Assembly: GCF_030272615.1 (NCBI RefSeq)
Contig: NC_081413.1
Span: forward strand, 445,183,038-445,247,037
From: Cryptomeria japonica
Lineage: Eukaryota; Streptophyta; Pinopsida; Cupressales; Cupressaceae
Reading direction: 5' to 3'
DNA: 64,000 nucleotides
Below are positions 12,561 through 23,472 of this stretch, piece by piece; the first letter of the stretch is position 1, and every line of letters starts with the position of its first letter. Position numbers and translations under genes: made by a program. Under the pieces are notes generated by a model. The model ran no database searches. It was not told the origin of the DNA and worked only from the letters and a program-made list of their open reading frames with translations.

Positions 12561-12719
12561 CTCATGACTGAGTCTAATCTTATGAATGTTGAAATACACA
12601 ATGTTGAAATCAAAGATACTTCAATCACCAGTATTGAAAGACAACCTTGGTACTCAGAGATAGTTAGATTCCTAAGAGATGTTGCATTCTTAGAGGGAAT
12701 GACACATAATTAGAAAAGA

Positions 12720-13904
12720 ACTCTGAAACTCAAGTCTCAAAAATATGTTCTCATTCAAGGTGATCTATTATGGAGAAAAAGAGATGGAGAATTACTAATA
12801 TGTTTGGATGAGTTCCAGGCTAAACGAGTATTGACTAAAATGCATGATGGAGTATGTGGAGGCCACTACTCTACTAAGACCATTGCTGGTAAGATAATCC
12901 GAGCTGGATACTTTTGGCCTGCCCTATTCAAAGATGCTCATGCATATGTTTGGAAATGTGACCCCTATCAGAAGTTTTCATCCAAGTTGAAGTATGAAGG
13001 AGCCTTGCCCCTAAATCCAGTCACAGTGGAAGCCTCTTTTGTCTAGTGGGGCATTGATTTTATTGGAGAGATTGTTGAGAGGTCAGGGAGAGGTCATAGA
13101 TGGATCATAGTAGCCACTGACTATTTCACAAAATGGATAGAAGCTATTCCTATAAGAAGAGATACAAGTAAGGTTGTCATTGATTTCCCGATGGATAATG
13201 TAATAACTAGATTTGGAACACCTGCTAAATTGGTAATGGACAATGCCATGAGTTTCAGATCAGAGGAGTTTGTAGGATTTTGTACCAGTCATGGAATACT
13301 CATGTCTTACTCTTCACCTTATCACCCTTAGGGGAATGGACAAGCAAAATCCAGCAATAAAAGCCTTTTGACTATCATCAAGAAAATCCTGGAAGAAAAT
13401 AAAAGATCTTGGGATAAAAAATTGAAGTTAGCTCTGTGGGCGGATAGAATAACAGTCAAGAAGGCCATTGGTATGTCCACTTTTGAATTGGTTTATGGTG
13501 CTCAGGTCAGGTTGCCAGTAAATAACCTTCTTCCAGTTTACAAGTTCTTACAAGATGAGGGCATGGAGCTATCTGAACCTATGGAAAACAGAATGATCCA
13601 AATTGTGGAGGTGGAAGAGCTCAGAGCTTTAGCTCATAAAAAAAATCAGAAGATCCAATTGCAGTTAAAATACCTTTTTGATAAAAGGACATCATTAAGG
13701 AAGTTTCAAATTGATGGCATTGTTCTTCAATGGAATGCAAAAGGATAGGATGAGGGAAAGCATAAAAAATTTGAATCATTATGGATTGGCCCTTTTGTGG
13801 TCTATGACTTAAATGGTAAGGATTCATATTTTGTGAAGAATATGAATGATGAAATACAGGACTTTCCAGTGCATGGACAATTCTTGAAGCATTATTTGTC
13901 TTGA
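12720..13904 (+). pseudogene. Element B integrase (broken)
   Basis: Integrase joins the cDNA to chromosomal DNA. The zinc-binding N-terminus is at ~12838-12975 (HDGVCGGHYS, then KCDPYQ, where the second cysteine is tyrosine). The catalytic core has WGIDF (~13050) and VMDNAMSF (~13236), but the glutamate of the DDE triad is lysine (GNGQAKSSNK, ~13335). TAG codons lie just before WGIDF and inside PYHP-GNG, both plausibly former CAG. A C-terminal domain (WIGPFVVYDLNGKDSYFV) runs to ~13904 after another stop at 13749. It is almost surely inactive. It is the last coding unit before the 3' LTR. Confidence 0.88.
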
Positions 13905-14006
13905 AGTCCATGCACAGTAGGTCCTTTGTTTGTACATATTTTGTTTTTTCCCTACTTTCTGTTTGGGTTTGTGTTTTGGTCTGTTTCTCTAGAGTTTCTC
14001 ATTTTT

Positions 14007-14048
14007 CTTGTGTTGACCTTGCGATCAACCATCCCTAGTCAGAGCCAC
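14007..14048 (+). other. Conserved 42-base 3' boundary motif of element B
   Basis: The 42 bases before the 3' LTR end in ATCCCTAGTCAGAGCCAC and match element C's equivalent (18184-18225, minus strand) at 39 positions. A polypurine tract is expected here, but the motif is not purine-rich. It ends like a tRNA 3' end (...GAGCCA) plus C. The ~100 bases before it are pyrimidine-rich. Confidence 0.7.
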
Positions 14049-14150
14049 TGTTATCACTGTTTAAAAAATGGGTCTTCTATTCCCATAAATCGGCTAAGTT
14101 TTAAAATTTTGAGTTAGACACATTATCAGTTAATTCAGCTCTATGTTAGG
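14049..14150 (+). repeat. Element B 3' LTR, first part
   Basis: It starts TGTTATCACTG exactly as the 5' LTR does at 288 and runs to TTAGG, where element C interrupts it. It resumes at 27516. Confidence 0.92.
14146..14150. repeat. Target-site duplication of element C
   Basis: TTAGG precedes C's TG start and is repeated at 27511-27515 after its terminal CA. In B's 5' LTR the site is single (atgttaggtcc, ~381). Confidence 0.95.
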
Positions 14151-17100
14151 TGTTGTTCACCAAAAGTGATATCCCAAGTATACCTGCAAATCTATCTATG
14201 AGATAGAAAATCTCAATCAATGAAACACCTCAGGGCTTGGAAAACATAACATAGGATCCTAATGATCCTCCTGCACTTCAGGTTCTACTAGACCTAGGGG
14301 GGGACACCCTTTTGATGCATTGAATACAACAATCACAAACATAAGACTGCATCAACAATGAGCAGACAAACCATTCCACAAGCTCACCAAATTAGGTAAC
14401 ATGTATAGATGGGCTGGATCTTATACAAATAATAGGTGAAATAGAGCTTTGGAAGGATAGAACATTAACCCCTAAACATAAAGGGAAATAGATTTATCTT
14501 TTAAAATGTATATCTGAGACCATTCCCAAATTTGTCAAAGACTAGTGCCTTGTTCATTGGGCAGCAGAGTCACTCACAAAACTACAAATATAAATCATAG
14601 ATGCAAGTTTGTTTTCCTTAAACAAGATATTCATGCATCAATACCTTATATTAATGCACTATTTGATTCATTCACAAATTCATCAGATCTGGATACATAT
14701 TTCATTATTTATGACTAACTATAGAATTTAAACTCTTCATTGAAGAATGCCTACAAACAATCATACAATCTCCTTGAGATGACAAATTTCATCCTCCTTG
14801 AGGATTGAATTCATAATAATGAAAAAACATATCACAGAGACAATCTTGTGAGAAATTACTCATGCCTAACACAAGTAAGACCTACAATTAAAACCGTATT
14901 TACAACACTGCACTGCAATCTCTATACCCTGAAACCAAACTGAAGCATTTACAAACTTGGGTCAAGATCTTCAGAAAATGGAAGCCATCAAATCTGGAGA
15001 ATTTCTCCAATTTTCTGGAACCCTTACAACTGAGAAGAATTGCGAATAAAAGGGAGAGGGAACCAAATCAAATCTACAACTGAATTGCCAAGTGTCTCCT
15101 CTCTAACTGAATTTTGTTCCCATGGAAACTTCCTATAAAAAATCCAACATTTGTCAAAATTAACCTCATAATTAGATTCCTCACTCCGAGAGCTTTCCGG
15201 CGATATATAATACTTTATATTTTGGCTGAAATTTAGACCCTGGACGAATTAATTCCTATTTGTGCTCAGTCATTTAAATATTTCGAATTTTAATATAGTC
15301 AAAACTATATTATTTATTCATTTTAATTTTGATTTTTGCCTCCATTTGTGCTCTGACGCCTTGCCACGCGGCAGCCTCTGATTGGTCGATGGGGTTGATC
15401 AGACGCCACCTGGGATGACACCTCATCACAACCACGTCATCTGCTTCGTCACTACCACTTGGCCACCACGTCATCGCCACTAGACTGCCACCTGTGCACC
15501 AACTGTGTGCCACCTCACCGAGACCCACCTGCTAGACTACCACCTATCACGACACGTGGATGACTCTCGTTCACTTTCGCTATTTTGCAGGGTGTAACTC
15601 GCATGCATCTTCCTTTCGCGAAATAGCGCACATCGTCGATCCATCTCGAACTTGCTCACTCGTTAACCCGACCTTTCTCTACAAAATTTTGCCTACATGC
15701 CTCAGGAAGCGTGCCTATGTGGGGTCCACCTAATCGCCATCCAGTCAACTCCTCCATCACCTCAAGATCCATGCTCGCATGTGGGCCGACCTTCGGGGCC
15801 TTCAAGCACCATCTGTCAAAATCCTTTATGGCTTAGACATATTACTACTATGCATTTTTGCTTATAAAGATTAAAAAATACCACTTCCCAGCCAATGTGG
15901 GATAAAGCTATTTGCCTGTAGCTACACTTTGGAGCTTCTCTCTGAGTTTTAATGGTGATTTCTTTGCATGTGCTTGGAATTCGATGGCCTTTGCTTCATA
16001 CCAAACACAAAGAGACTACTACCAGGGTCGAATTTGTATTTTCCATATACATTAATTTGCATTAAACTTCTTTCCCCATCCACCACGTCATGGAGAAGGC
16101 TGCCTTGTGCATTTGTTTAAAAGTTTTTCATGCTATTTAATTCACACAGAGGGATAGCCACGCAGGGATGAAGGAGGAAGACTCTTCTTCAAAAGAAAAT
16201 TCCATCTACCACGTTTGTACATAGGGGAGGGGATGGCTTTACAGCAGCCAATAGCATTTTCATTTTTTTATAAAAAAAAACTTTTGCTGCCATAGCCACG
16301 TTGGATTTTCTGTGATTTTAAATTCCTTCTTCAGTGCTTCACAGTTCATGCACCATGCACAGGGAGAGGAGGATTTTGGCTAGGTCTTATGGTAGCCAAT
16401 GCATTTGTTTAAATGTTTTAGTTTGCTGCTGTAGCTGCTATCAAAGGGAAAAATGGGTGTTGGCATGATTGCTTCAGCATGCCACTTTCCATAAGTTGCA
16501 CATTGAATGTGGTCTCAAACAACCACTTGCATTTTCTTGGAATTTCACCATGGGGCTGTTGTATATGAGAGGAAGGAATGGTAATTTTCATTTGCCAGAA
16601 AGTTCATGATGCCCTCTTTCAACTTCTATGTTGCCATTGGAGGGAAGACATTGCAATTTAATTGCATTTACTATTCACTATGCTGCCCATTTACCACTTT
16701 GTTGAAGGTTCTAATCCATCAATTAGATTTGCTGATAGTTTTTTAACGGCTGCCTAAATCAGTCCATGCATTATTGGGCAATATGGCATCTCATTGGAAA
16801 AATGGCCAGCAACATCTTGTTCATCAAACACTTTTTTTTAAAAAATGGCTTATACATTTTCATTTCAAATATATATCCATCAATCCATAAACAACAAGTA
16901 CACTGAAGTCACCTCTCTCCATCCTACTGGTGAATTATAGTCAAGCTAACATTGATATACATTACTCTAAATTAAGACCACTTCGCCATGAAATTAATGC
17001 ACGGGCATGAGCCAGGTCGGGCCCCAAAGTGGGTCCGACTAAAAAAATTTCGTTTTCATGCAACTGACCCCTGGAATGCTTTGCGGACCTCAAACATACC

Positions 17101-18183
17101 TCTGGAAATGATCGGCATTGTTTTCGGATCATTAATCCGCATTTTACAACCTTCAGGCAATTATGCCACAATTTTCGCATTTAATCGCGAATACGGAATT
17201 TCGAACCTGTCAAAACACCTTTCTGGAGCTCGCCATCTGACAAGCATGTACTTTGATATACAAGGATGACATCTACCAAATGGTTTCTCAATACAAGTCC
17301 CGAGTGAAGAGATATTAATTTCCGAAAACGGCCAACTAGCTTTGTCGACACTGCGGACCTGATAAAGTCAATGTTCTGGCAACACATGATGCCTTTCTCA
17401 AAAATATCAAACGACCTCCATGGGTCCTCAAATTTGAAACATAGGTACCTTAAAGTACATATTAAATATTTGAATTCTGAATTCGATCACCAGACTAACA
17501 GGATGCAAACGGCATGCTCACCAAAACGGCTACATTAACTGATATAACACGAGTGCGAATAACTGAATTTGATGGCAAAATGAGCTCTTTTGAAAACCGA
17601 TCAAACGGATTGATAAAGGCTTGAAATTTGAAACGTATCTCATAATTTATACCAAAATTAGCTTGGAACAAACATTATGGCATGACGCTTACTGAGGCAA
17701 CTTTTACACTTGTGCGAAACAGGGCTCCGACTAGCTGTCGAAACAGGGACTTGCCAAAACATAGAAACTGCAAATGGATTCATTAAGACTTGAAAATTTG
17801 TGAGCTGACTCATATTTATGCATAGAATTGAATCCAATTTGAATTTATTCATGATGATCAATAGGGAAAAAGATGTAATCACTCAAAGTAGGCTACTTAA
17901 TAAAATTTGCACTTGTGCCTAGAATGCACTTTCAGCTCACCCCTCGAAATGGGTACCTAGTAAACTTATCCAAACTGAATTCTGAAAGTTGCACATCACT
18001 GCATAGGCCAAATGAAAGGTGTGGGACATGAATCCCTAGCCTTACTCTCTGAAAATCAACCAGCTCCATTTTTCCCCCTTGCTAACTAGGCCATTCAAAC
18101 TGACTTATTTTAATCATTTGGAAATGCAGGGAAAAATTTTGAAATGGCCTCTAAACTTGATTCAATTTTAATCAGTCCCAACA
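14151..18183 (-). repeat. Element C 3' LTR (left copy)
   Basis: 4033 bases pairing with 23473-27510. A GC-richer block (~15350-15830) contains a perfect TTTCGCGAAA palindrome at 15614-15623. No long open frame is present. Flanks are TG...CA. Confidence 0.95.
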
Positions 18184-18225
18184 GTGGCTCTGACTGGGGA
18201 TGGTTGATTGCAAGATCAACACAAG
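18184..18225 (-). other. 3' boundary motif of element C
   Basis: Read on the minus strand this matches B's motif at 14007-14048 in 39 of 42 bases and directly abuts the 3' LTR. No polypurine tract is visible beside it. Confidence 0.7.
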
Positions 18226-18432
18226 AATCCGGATATCTTTGGTTAAGCAGACCGCCCAAAAATGGATCATTCTTCTCTCAAATCTTCTCTTGTCATCTCA
18301 TTTCAAAAATAGGGTTTCCTTATTCTACCCAAACAGTAGGGCACCTTATTGAAAACCACACAACTAAAGCAAAGCGACTATACAATAGATACAAACATGC
18401 TTAAAACTGAATACAAGCTGCTCAAACAATCT

Positions 18433-21110
18433 TTAGTATTTACCTCTGTCAAAAATCTGATTCTCATCACTTAATACCATGATCCAAACAAAGGCACCTT
18501 CCAGTAACAACTGAGCATAGCTTTTAAAATCCACCTCTTTTGTCTCATTACTGAAACAGCTAGTGTGCTTACCTCTTGTCTGATTCTGAACTTTGTAACC
18601 ATGCACTACTTCAACACAAGTAAAAATATGAGACAATTCACCATAGAGGCCTTCCCACAAGATACCATGCATCTCATTATCCCAATCAATTCTACCATTT
18701 GCAAGGACATCATCATGCTGAACTTGGAAAATAAAATAGTCATTTTCAACATTGCAATTCCTATCAGCACTCACCTTGTTATCATTTAAATTCATAGAAT
18801 GAGAGGCATTACTAGTCAACCGATGCAAACAAGGAACATGAACATTACCATCCAGATGTGCTACTTCACTATGCTGATCACACCTCATACTATCCTTGCT
18901 CATCAAACTGAGAACCTCTGCATTCTCAACATCCCATTCATCGAAAAGAATGCATACCTCCTACTGAAGCAAATCCTTAGCTGAATCTTTTTCATCCATA
19001 CTTACATCCCCTTGAAACACTTTCATTTGTGGTTTTAAATGATCATCACATAATCCATGCCTATTACCTTCATCATGAAATAATTTTTTACAACCCATGC
19101 TATTGTTGTTCGGAATTCCATTAGTATTATGGAGTGGTTCATCATTTACAACATTTGGCTGATCAGTTATTTCTTCATACAAAGGGTTAGAAACCAAATG
19201 GACAATCCCTTTATGAACGTTATGACACTGAAGTGGCTGGTCCGTATCTATATCAGTATTGAATAAAGCATTAGTAAAATTGCTAAAGACACCATCCATT
19301 CGATCCTCATAATCATCTTCATCAGACAAAGAAGAAAATGAAACTTGGGTGGAACAATCCTCAGTGTTCCATGTTTCATATTCATGAGATTTTATTCTAT
19401 GACCATCATTCTGAAAATCAAGATAATCAAACTTATCTTGCCACAACTGATCTTCTTCACCAATTGAACACTCGTCATCAGCCAAAGAATGAAAATGAAC
19501 ATCGCTGCAATTTACTTCATCTGATGAGTTTTCAGCATGTTCACTAAATCTTTCTATCATAAAACCATCTGTTCGATCAGATGTTCATCAAGTATACAAG
19601 CATTCAATTCACAGTCCTTTTCCGAAGAATTCTCTTCACTATATTGCAGAAGGTCTTTGTCAACAGCTAGAAGGCTCTCCAACATTTGAACGTTCTTATC
19701 CACAACTTCAAGAGATTTCTTAAGTTTTGCAATCTTCTGGACTTGCATTGCACTTTGCTGTTCCATTTGAGATTCCATAAAAATTTGTCCATCCGTGTGT
19801 GCTACATTTTCATTGCAATCATGCACACCGCTGAAATCTGGCTGATCAATTATTTCTTTATACAAAGGGTTAGAAACCAAATGGACAATCCCTTTATGAA
19901 CGTTATGACACTGAAGTGGCTGGTCCATATCTATATCAGCATTGAATAAAGCATTAGTAAAATTGCTAAAGACACCATCCATTCGATCCTCATAGTCATC
20001 TTCATCAGACAAAGAAGAAAATGAAACTTGGCTGGAACAATCCTCAGTGTTCCATGTTTCATATTCATGAGATTTTATTCTATGACCATCATTCTGAAAA
20101 TCAAGATAATCAAACTTATCTTGCCACAACTGATCTTCTTCACCAATTGAACACTCGTCATCAGCCAAAGAATGAAAATGAACATCGCTGCAATTTACTT
20201 CATCTGATGAGTTTTCAGCATGTTCACTAAATCTTTCTGTCATAAAACCATCTGTTAGATCAGCATGTTCATCAAGTATACAAGCATTTAATTCATAGTC
20301 CTTTTCCAAAGAATTCTCTTCACTATATTGCAGAAGGTCTTCATCAATAGCTCGAAGGCTCTCCAACATTTGAACTTTCTTATCCACAACTTCAAGAGCT
20401 TTCTTAAGTTCTGCAATCTTCTGGACCTACATTGCACTTTGCTGTTCCATTTGAGATTCCGTAAAAATTTGTCCATCCGTGTGTGCTACATTTTCATTGC
20501 AATCATGCACACCGCTGAAATCTGGCTGATCAGTTATTTCTTCATACAAAGGGTTAGAAACCAAATGGACAATCCCTTTATGAACGTTATGACACTGAAG
20601 TGGCTGGTCCATATCTATATCAGCATTGAATAAAGCATTAGTAAAATTGCTAAAGACACCATCCATTCGATCCTCATAGTCATCCTCATCAGACAAAGAA
20701 GAAAATGAAACTTGGCTGGAACAATCCTCAGTGTTCCATGTTTCATATTCATGAGATTTTATTCTATGACCATCATTCTGAAAATCAAGATAATCAAACT
20801 TATCTTGCCACAACTGATCTTCTTCACCAATTGAACACTCGTCATCAGCCAAAGAATGAAAATGAACATCGCTGCAATTTACTTCATCTGATGAGTTTTC
20901 AGCATGTTCACTAAATCTTTCTGTCATAAAACCATCTATTAGATCAGCATGTTCATCAAGTATACAAGCATTTAATTCATAGTCCTTTTCCAAAGAATTC
21001 TCTTCACTATATTGCAGAAGGTCTTCATCAATAGCTCGAAGGCTCTCCAACATTTGAACTTTCTTATCCACAACTTCAAGAGCTTTCTTAAGTTCTGCAA
21101 TCTTCTGGAC
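18433..21110 (-). pseudogene. Element C acidic repeat polyprotein (C-terminal extension of gag)
   Basis: Frames at 20427-21071, 19557-20387, 18961-19560 and 18433-18906 continue the gag frame beyond a TAG. The product would be strongly acidic (SSLSDEDDYEDRMDG, NSSDEVNCSD) with a short coiled-coil segment (KKVQMLESLRAIDEDLLQYS) in each unit. Three units of ~228 codons are arranged in tandem, then a non-repeated tail to 18433. The TAG after SAM occurs in the middle and right units but not in the left one, where the codon is CAA. A one-base loss at the end of the left unit (~19580) shifts the frame. I recognise no enzyme or domain. Confidence 0.6.
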
Positions 21111-21207
21111 CTACATTGCACTTTGCTGTTCCATTTGAGATTCCGTAAAAATTTGTCCATCCGTGTGTGCTACATTTTCATTGCAATCATGCACACCGCT
21201 GAAATCT
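19157..21207. repeat. Three-copy 684-bp coding tandem repeat
   Basis: Units lie at 19157-19839 (683 bp), 19840-20523 (684 bp) and 20524-21207 (684 bp), each running from GGCTGATCA to CCGCTGAAATCT. 684 is 3 x 228, so copies stay in frame with element C's minus-strand frame. The units are nearly identical, pointing to recent expansion. Confidence 0.95.
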
Positions 21208-22514
21208 TCTGAATTAACATTGTGCATAACTTTCAAAATAGAAAGATCATCATCATGATTACAAGAAGTGAAATCTGAAAATAGATTTACTTCATCCTCA
21301 ACACAATTAAGATTATCAATATCTAGGTAAGGATCAACTATTGTTCGTACTAAACAATTTTGATTTTCGTCATATGGCACATTTTCGCTTGCACAAACAA
21401 CAACACTTAGTAATCCCTTTGTATTTGGAATTTCAACATCAAATACATCAGCAGCATGTAAAGATTGATGGTCATCACCATCATTATTTTCATTAATATT
21501 ATCATGGAGAGATGCATGATTCACTTGGTATTTGGAAGCCACATAGTCAGCATAACCAGCATACAAATCAAATGGTACATATCCCTTGTATATATCAATC
21601 TCTGTATCAACATTTTCACAACACTTTCCACTGATCATTCCATCACTACTGTGAGAGACAACCGACATTAACATAAAAGGTTCTTGACTCTCATTTAAAT
21701 CTAAAACACATGCATCATAAAAGCCATTTGCAACTGCAGAGCTTGATGCACCTAGACACTGAATGATTTGCTGAGACTCACATGGTATTTCACCATTGAA
21801 GGTGCTTTGGTATGAAACAACAGTAGACATGAATCTCTTCGAGATTCCAAACTTCAATTTATTTTCCATATCCCTAGCTGTGTTAAAGGCTTCATACAAG
21901 GTTTTGGGTTCTTTGTTTCTCAATAGGAAAGCCATCTTCTCATCAAATGCACTCATATAAACATCCAGACATACTTTATCATCAAGTTTATACTTTCGAG
22001 AAATTTTGGACAAAGCTTGTGAAAATCTGATAGTAAACATTGGTACCAATTCATCTTCCCTGATTTGTATACAGGTGAATTCTTTCAACAAGTCAGAATC
22101 ATTCACCTTCTCATCTAATTGATCCATGAAATCTGAAACCAATTCTTCCCATGAGGTAATAGAATTCACTGGCAAAAAAGAGAACCAATCTCTTGCATCT
22201 TCTTTTAAAGACTGAATAAACAACTTCATGCATACATCTTCTTGACAAATTTTGAATTCTCCTATCAAATCTGAAAATCTTTTAACATGTTGACATGCTG
22301 ATTCTGATTTCTTCCCACTGAATATGGGCAAATACTTTCTAATTTCTGTGGGTATGGGATTTGGGTTACCCGGAATATCTCTGAAATTTAGAGCAGCATA
22401 ATGGTTCATGATGAAACTTCTCCTATTATATGGTTGTGACACTTCACCAGGCATGGCTCTATGTGGAAATACACAGGACTGAAAATCTTTCCTGCTCATT
22501 TTTCCTACTCCCAC
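21111..22514 (-). CDS. gag: Element C gag-like protein
   Basis: A 467-codon frame from ATG 22514, the first long frame after the primer-binding site. The capsid-like core at about residues 45-225 shares blocks with B's gag: CQEDVCMKLFIQSL, EDARDWFSFLPVNSITSWE and FDEKMAFLLRNKEP. Residues 240-467 are acidic and not recognisable, and there is no zinc knuckle. The frame ends at a TAG inside the first repeat segment; without it the product would extend into the tandem repeats. It would form particles or package C's RNA, presumably with proteins from a B-type partner. Confidence 0.75.
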   Translation of the reverse strand: MGVGKMSRKDFQSCVFPHRAMPGEVSQPYNRRSFIMNHYAALNFRDIPGNPNPIPTEIRKYLPIFSGKKSESACQHVKRFSDLIGEFKICQEDVCMKLFIQSLKEDARDWFSFLPVNSITSWEELVSDFMDQLDEKVNDSDLLKEFTCIQIREDELVPMFTIRFSQALSKISRKYKLDDKVCLDVYMSAFDEKMAFLLRNKEPKTLYEAFNTARDMENKLKFGISKRFMSTVVSYQSTFNGEIPCESQQIIQCLGASSSAVANGFYDACVLDLNESQEPFMLMSVVSHSSDGMISGKCCENVDTEIDIYKGYVPFDLYAGYADYVASKYQVNHASLHDNINENNDGDDHQSLHAADVFDVEIPNTKGLLSVVVCASENVPYDENQNCLVRTIVDPYLDIDNLNCVEDEVNLFSDFTSCNHDDDLSILKVMHNVNSEDFSGVHDCNENVAHTDGQIFTESQMEQQSAM

Positions 22515-23449
22515 AAATGATTATACAATCTGGAATAAAAAAGCTCAAGCAAGTATCCTTATACTGATCTATTCATAACACTGCTTGACACAAATCTTTT
22601 CTAAATTTGCATACTACAGAAGATCACATACACTGAATATTTTAGCAACATAGATATGCAAATCAATTTTGAGATCCTCTCTTTCCCTCTAGGCTAGTGA
22701 TATTCACTAAATGGGAAAATGACATTACACATTCTAATTTTCAGAGCACATATCTTTGCATTTGAAACCTCTGAAAAAATACTTGGAGATTTGCTGCTAT
22801 AAACTCTTGTAGATCTGGAGATTTACTTCACACTTTAGCACGGTCTTTTATCACAGAGTCACCACCTCTTTCACAGAAGATATTTTGAACAGTAGAACAC
22901 CATTCAATCTCAAATTTAATTCTCTGTTACTCCTTTGATCTCGCTGCAATCAACACTCTTCCAGGCTTCTTAATACTGGTATGAACCACAGAGTTATGTG
23001 TGACTGAAATCTTTTACTGCATCTAATTTATAACACTTTTATGAAGAAAGCACCATGTCTGAGCATCTTCTACTTAGATCCATCTGCATCTTAATATGAT
23101 TCATAAGATTATCAACCAATCTTGTGAAAGTCCTGGAATACAATCTTCCTTCAAGTACTGGTATAGAGACTAGAGTCGCCATCCAATTATGACATTGGGG
23201 AAAAATTTGCATACAGCTGCAAGAACTTCTTACAACTCTCAACAATGCATTCGCTATTACTCCTTCATAAAATATGACATGTACCCCATATCACTCTGCA
23301 GATCCAGAACAAGGAACACTTTCTAACTCATAAATTCACTTTCACACTCTGTGCATACACAATGGATAGACTGGTTGGATATGAAATTGATAGAACGAAG
23401 GATACATTCAACTTCTAACCTCATCAATCAAACATTCAGATCCATGAAC
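22515..23449 (-). other. Element C leader
   Basis: About 935 bases between the primer-binding site and gag. I see no long frame, repeat or other structure in it. Confidence 0.6.
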
Positions 23450-23467
23450 TCCCTAGTAGAGTCGCCA
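23450..23467 (-). other. Primer-binding site of element C
   Basis: On the minus strand TGGCGACTCTACTAGGGA begins five bases after the 5' LTR end. TGG-starting 18-base sites of this kind complement the 3' end of a tRNA. I cannot name the tRNA with certainty. Confidence 0.75.
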
Positions 23468-23472
23468 TTTTT

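Noticed and set aside
19338-20914. Plus-strand 69-codon frames repeated at 19338, 20021 and 20705 (same protein three times)
   Set aside because: They are antisense shadows of the 684-bp coding repeat of element C; the minus-strand frame is longer and continuous with gag.
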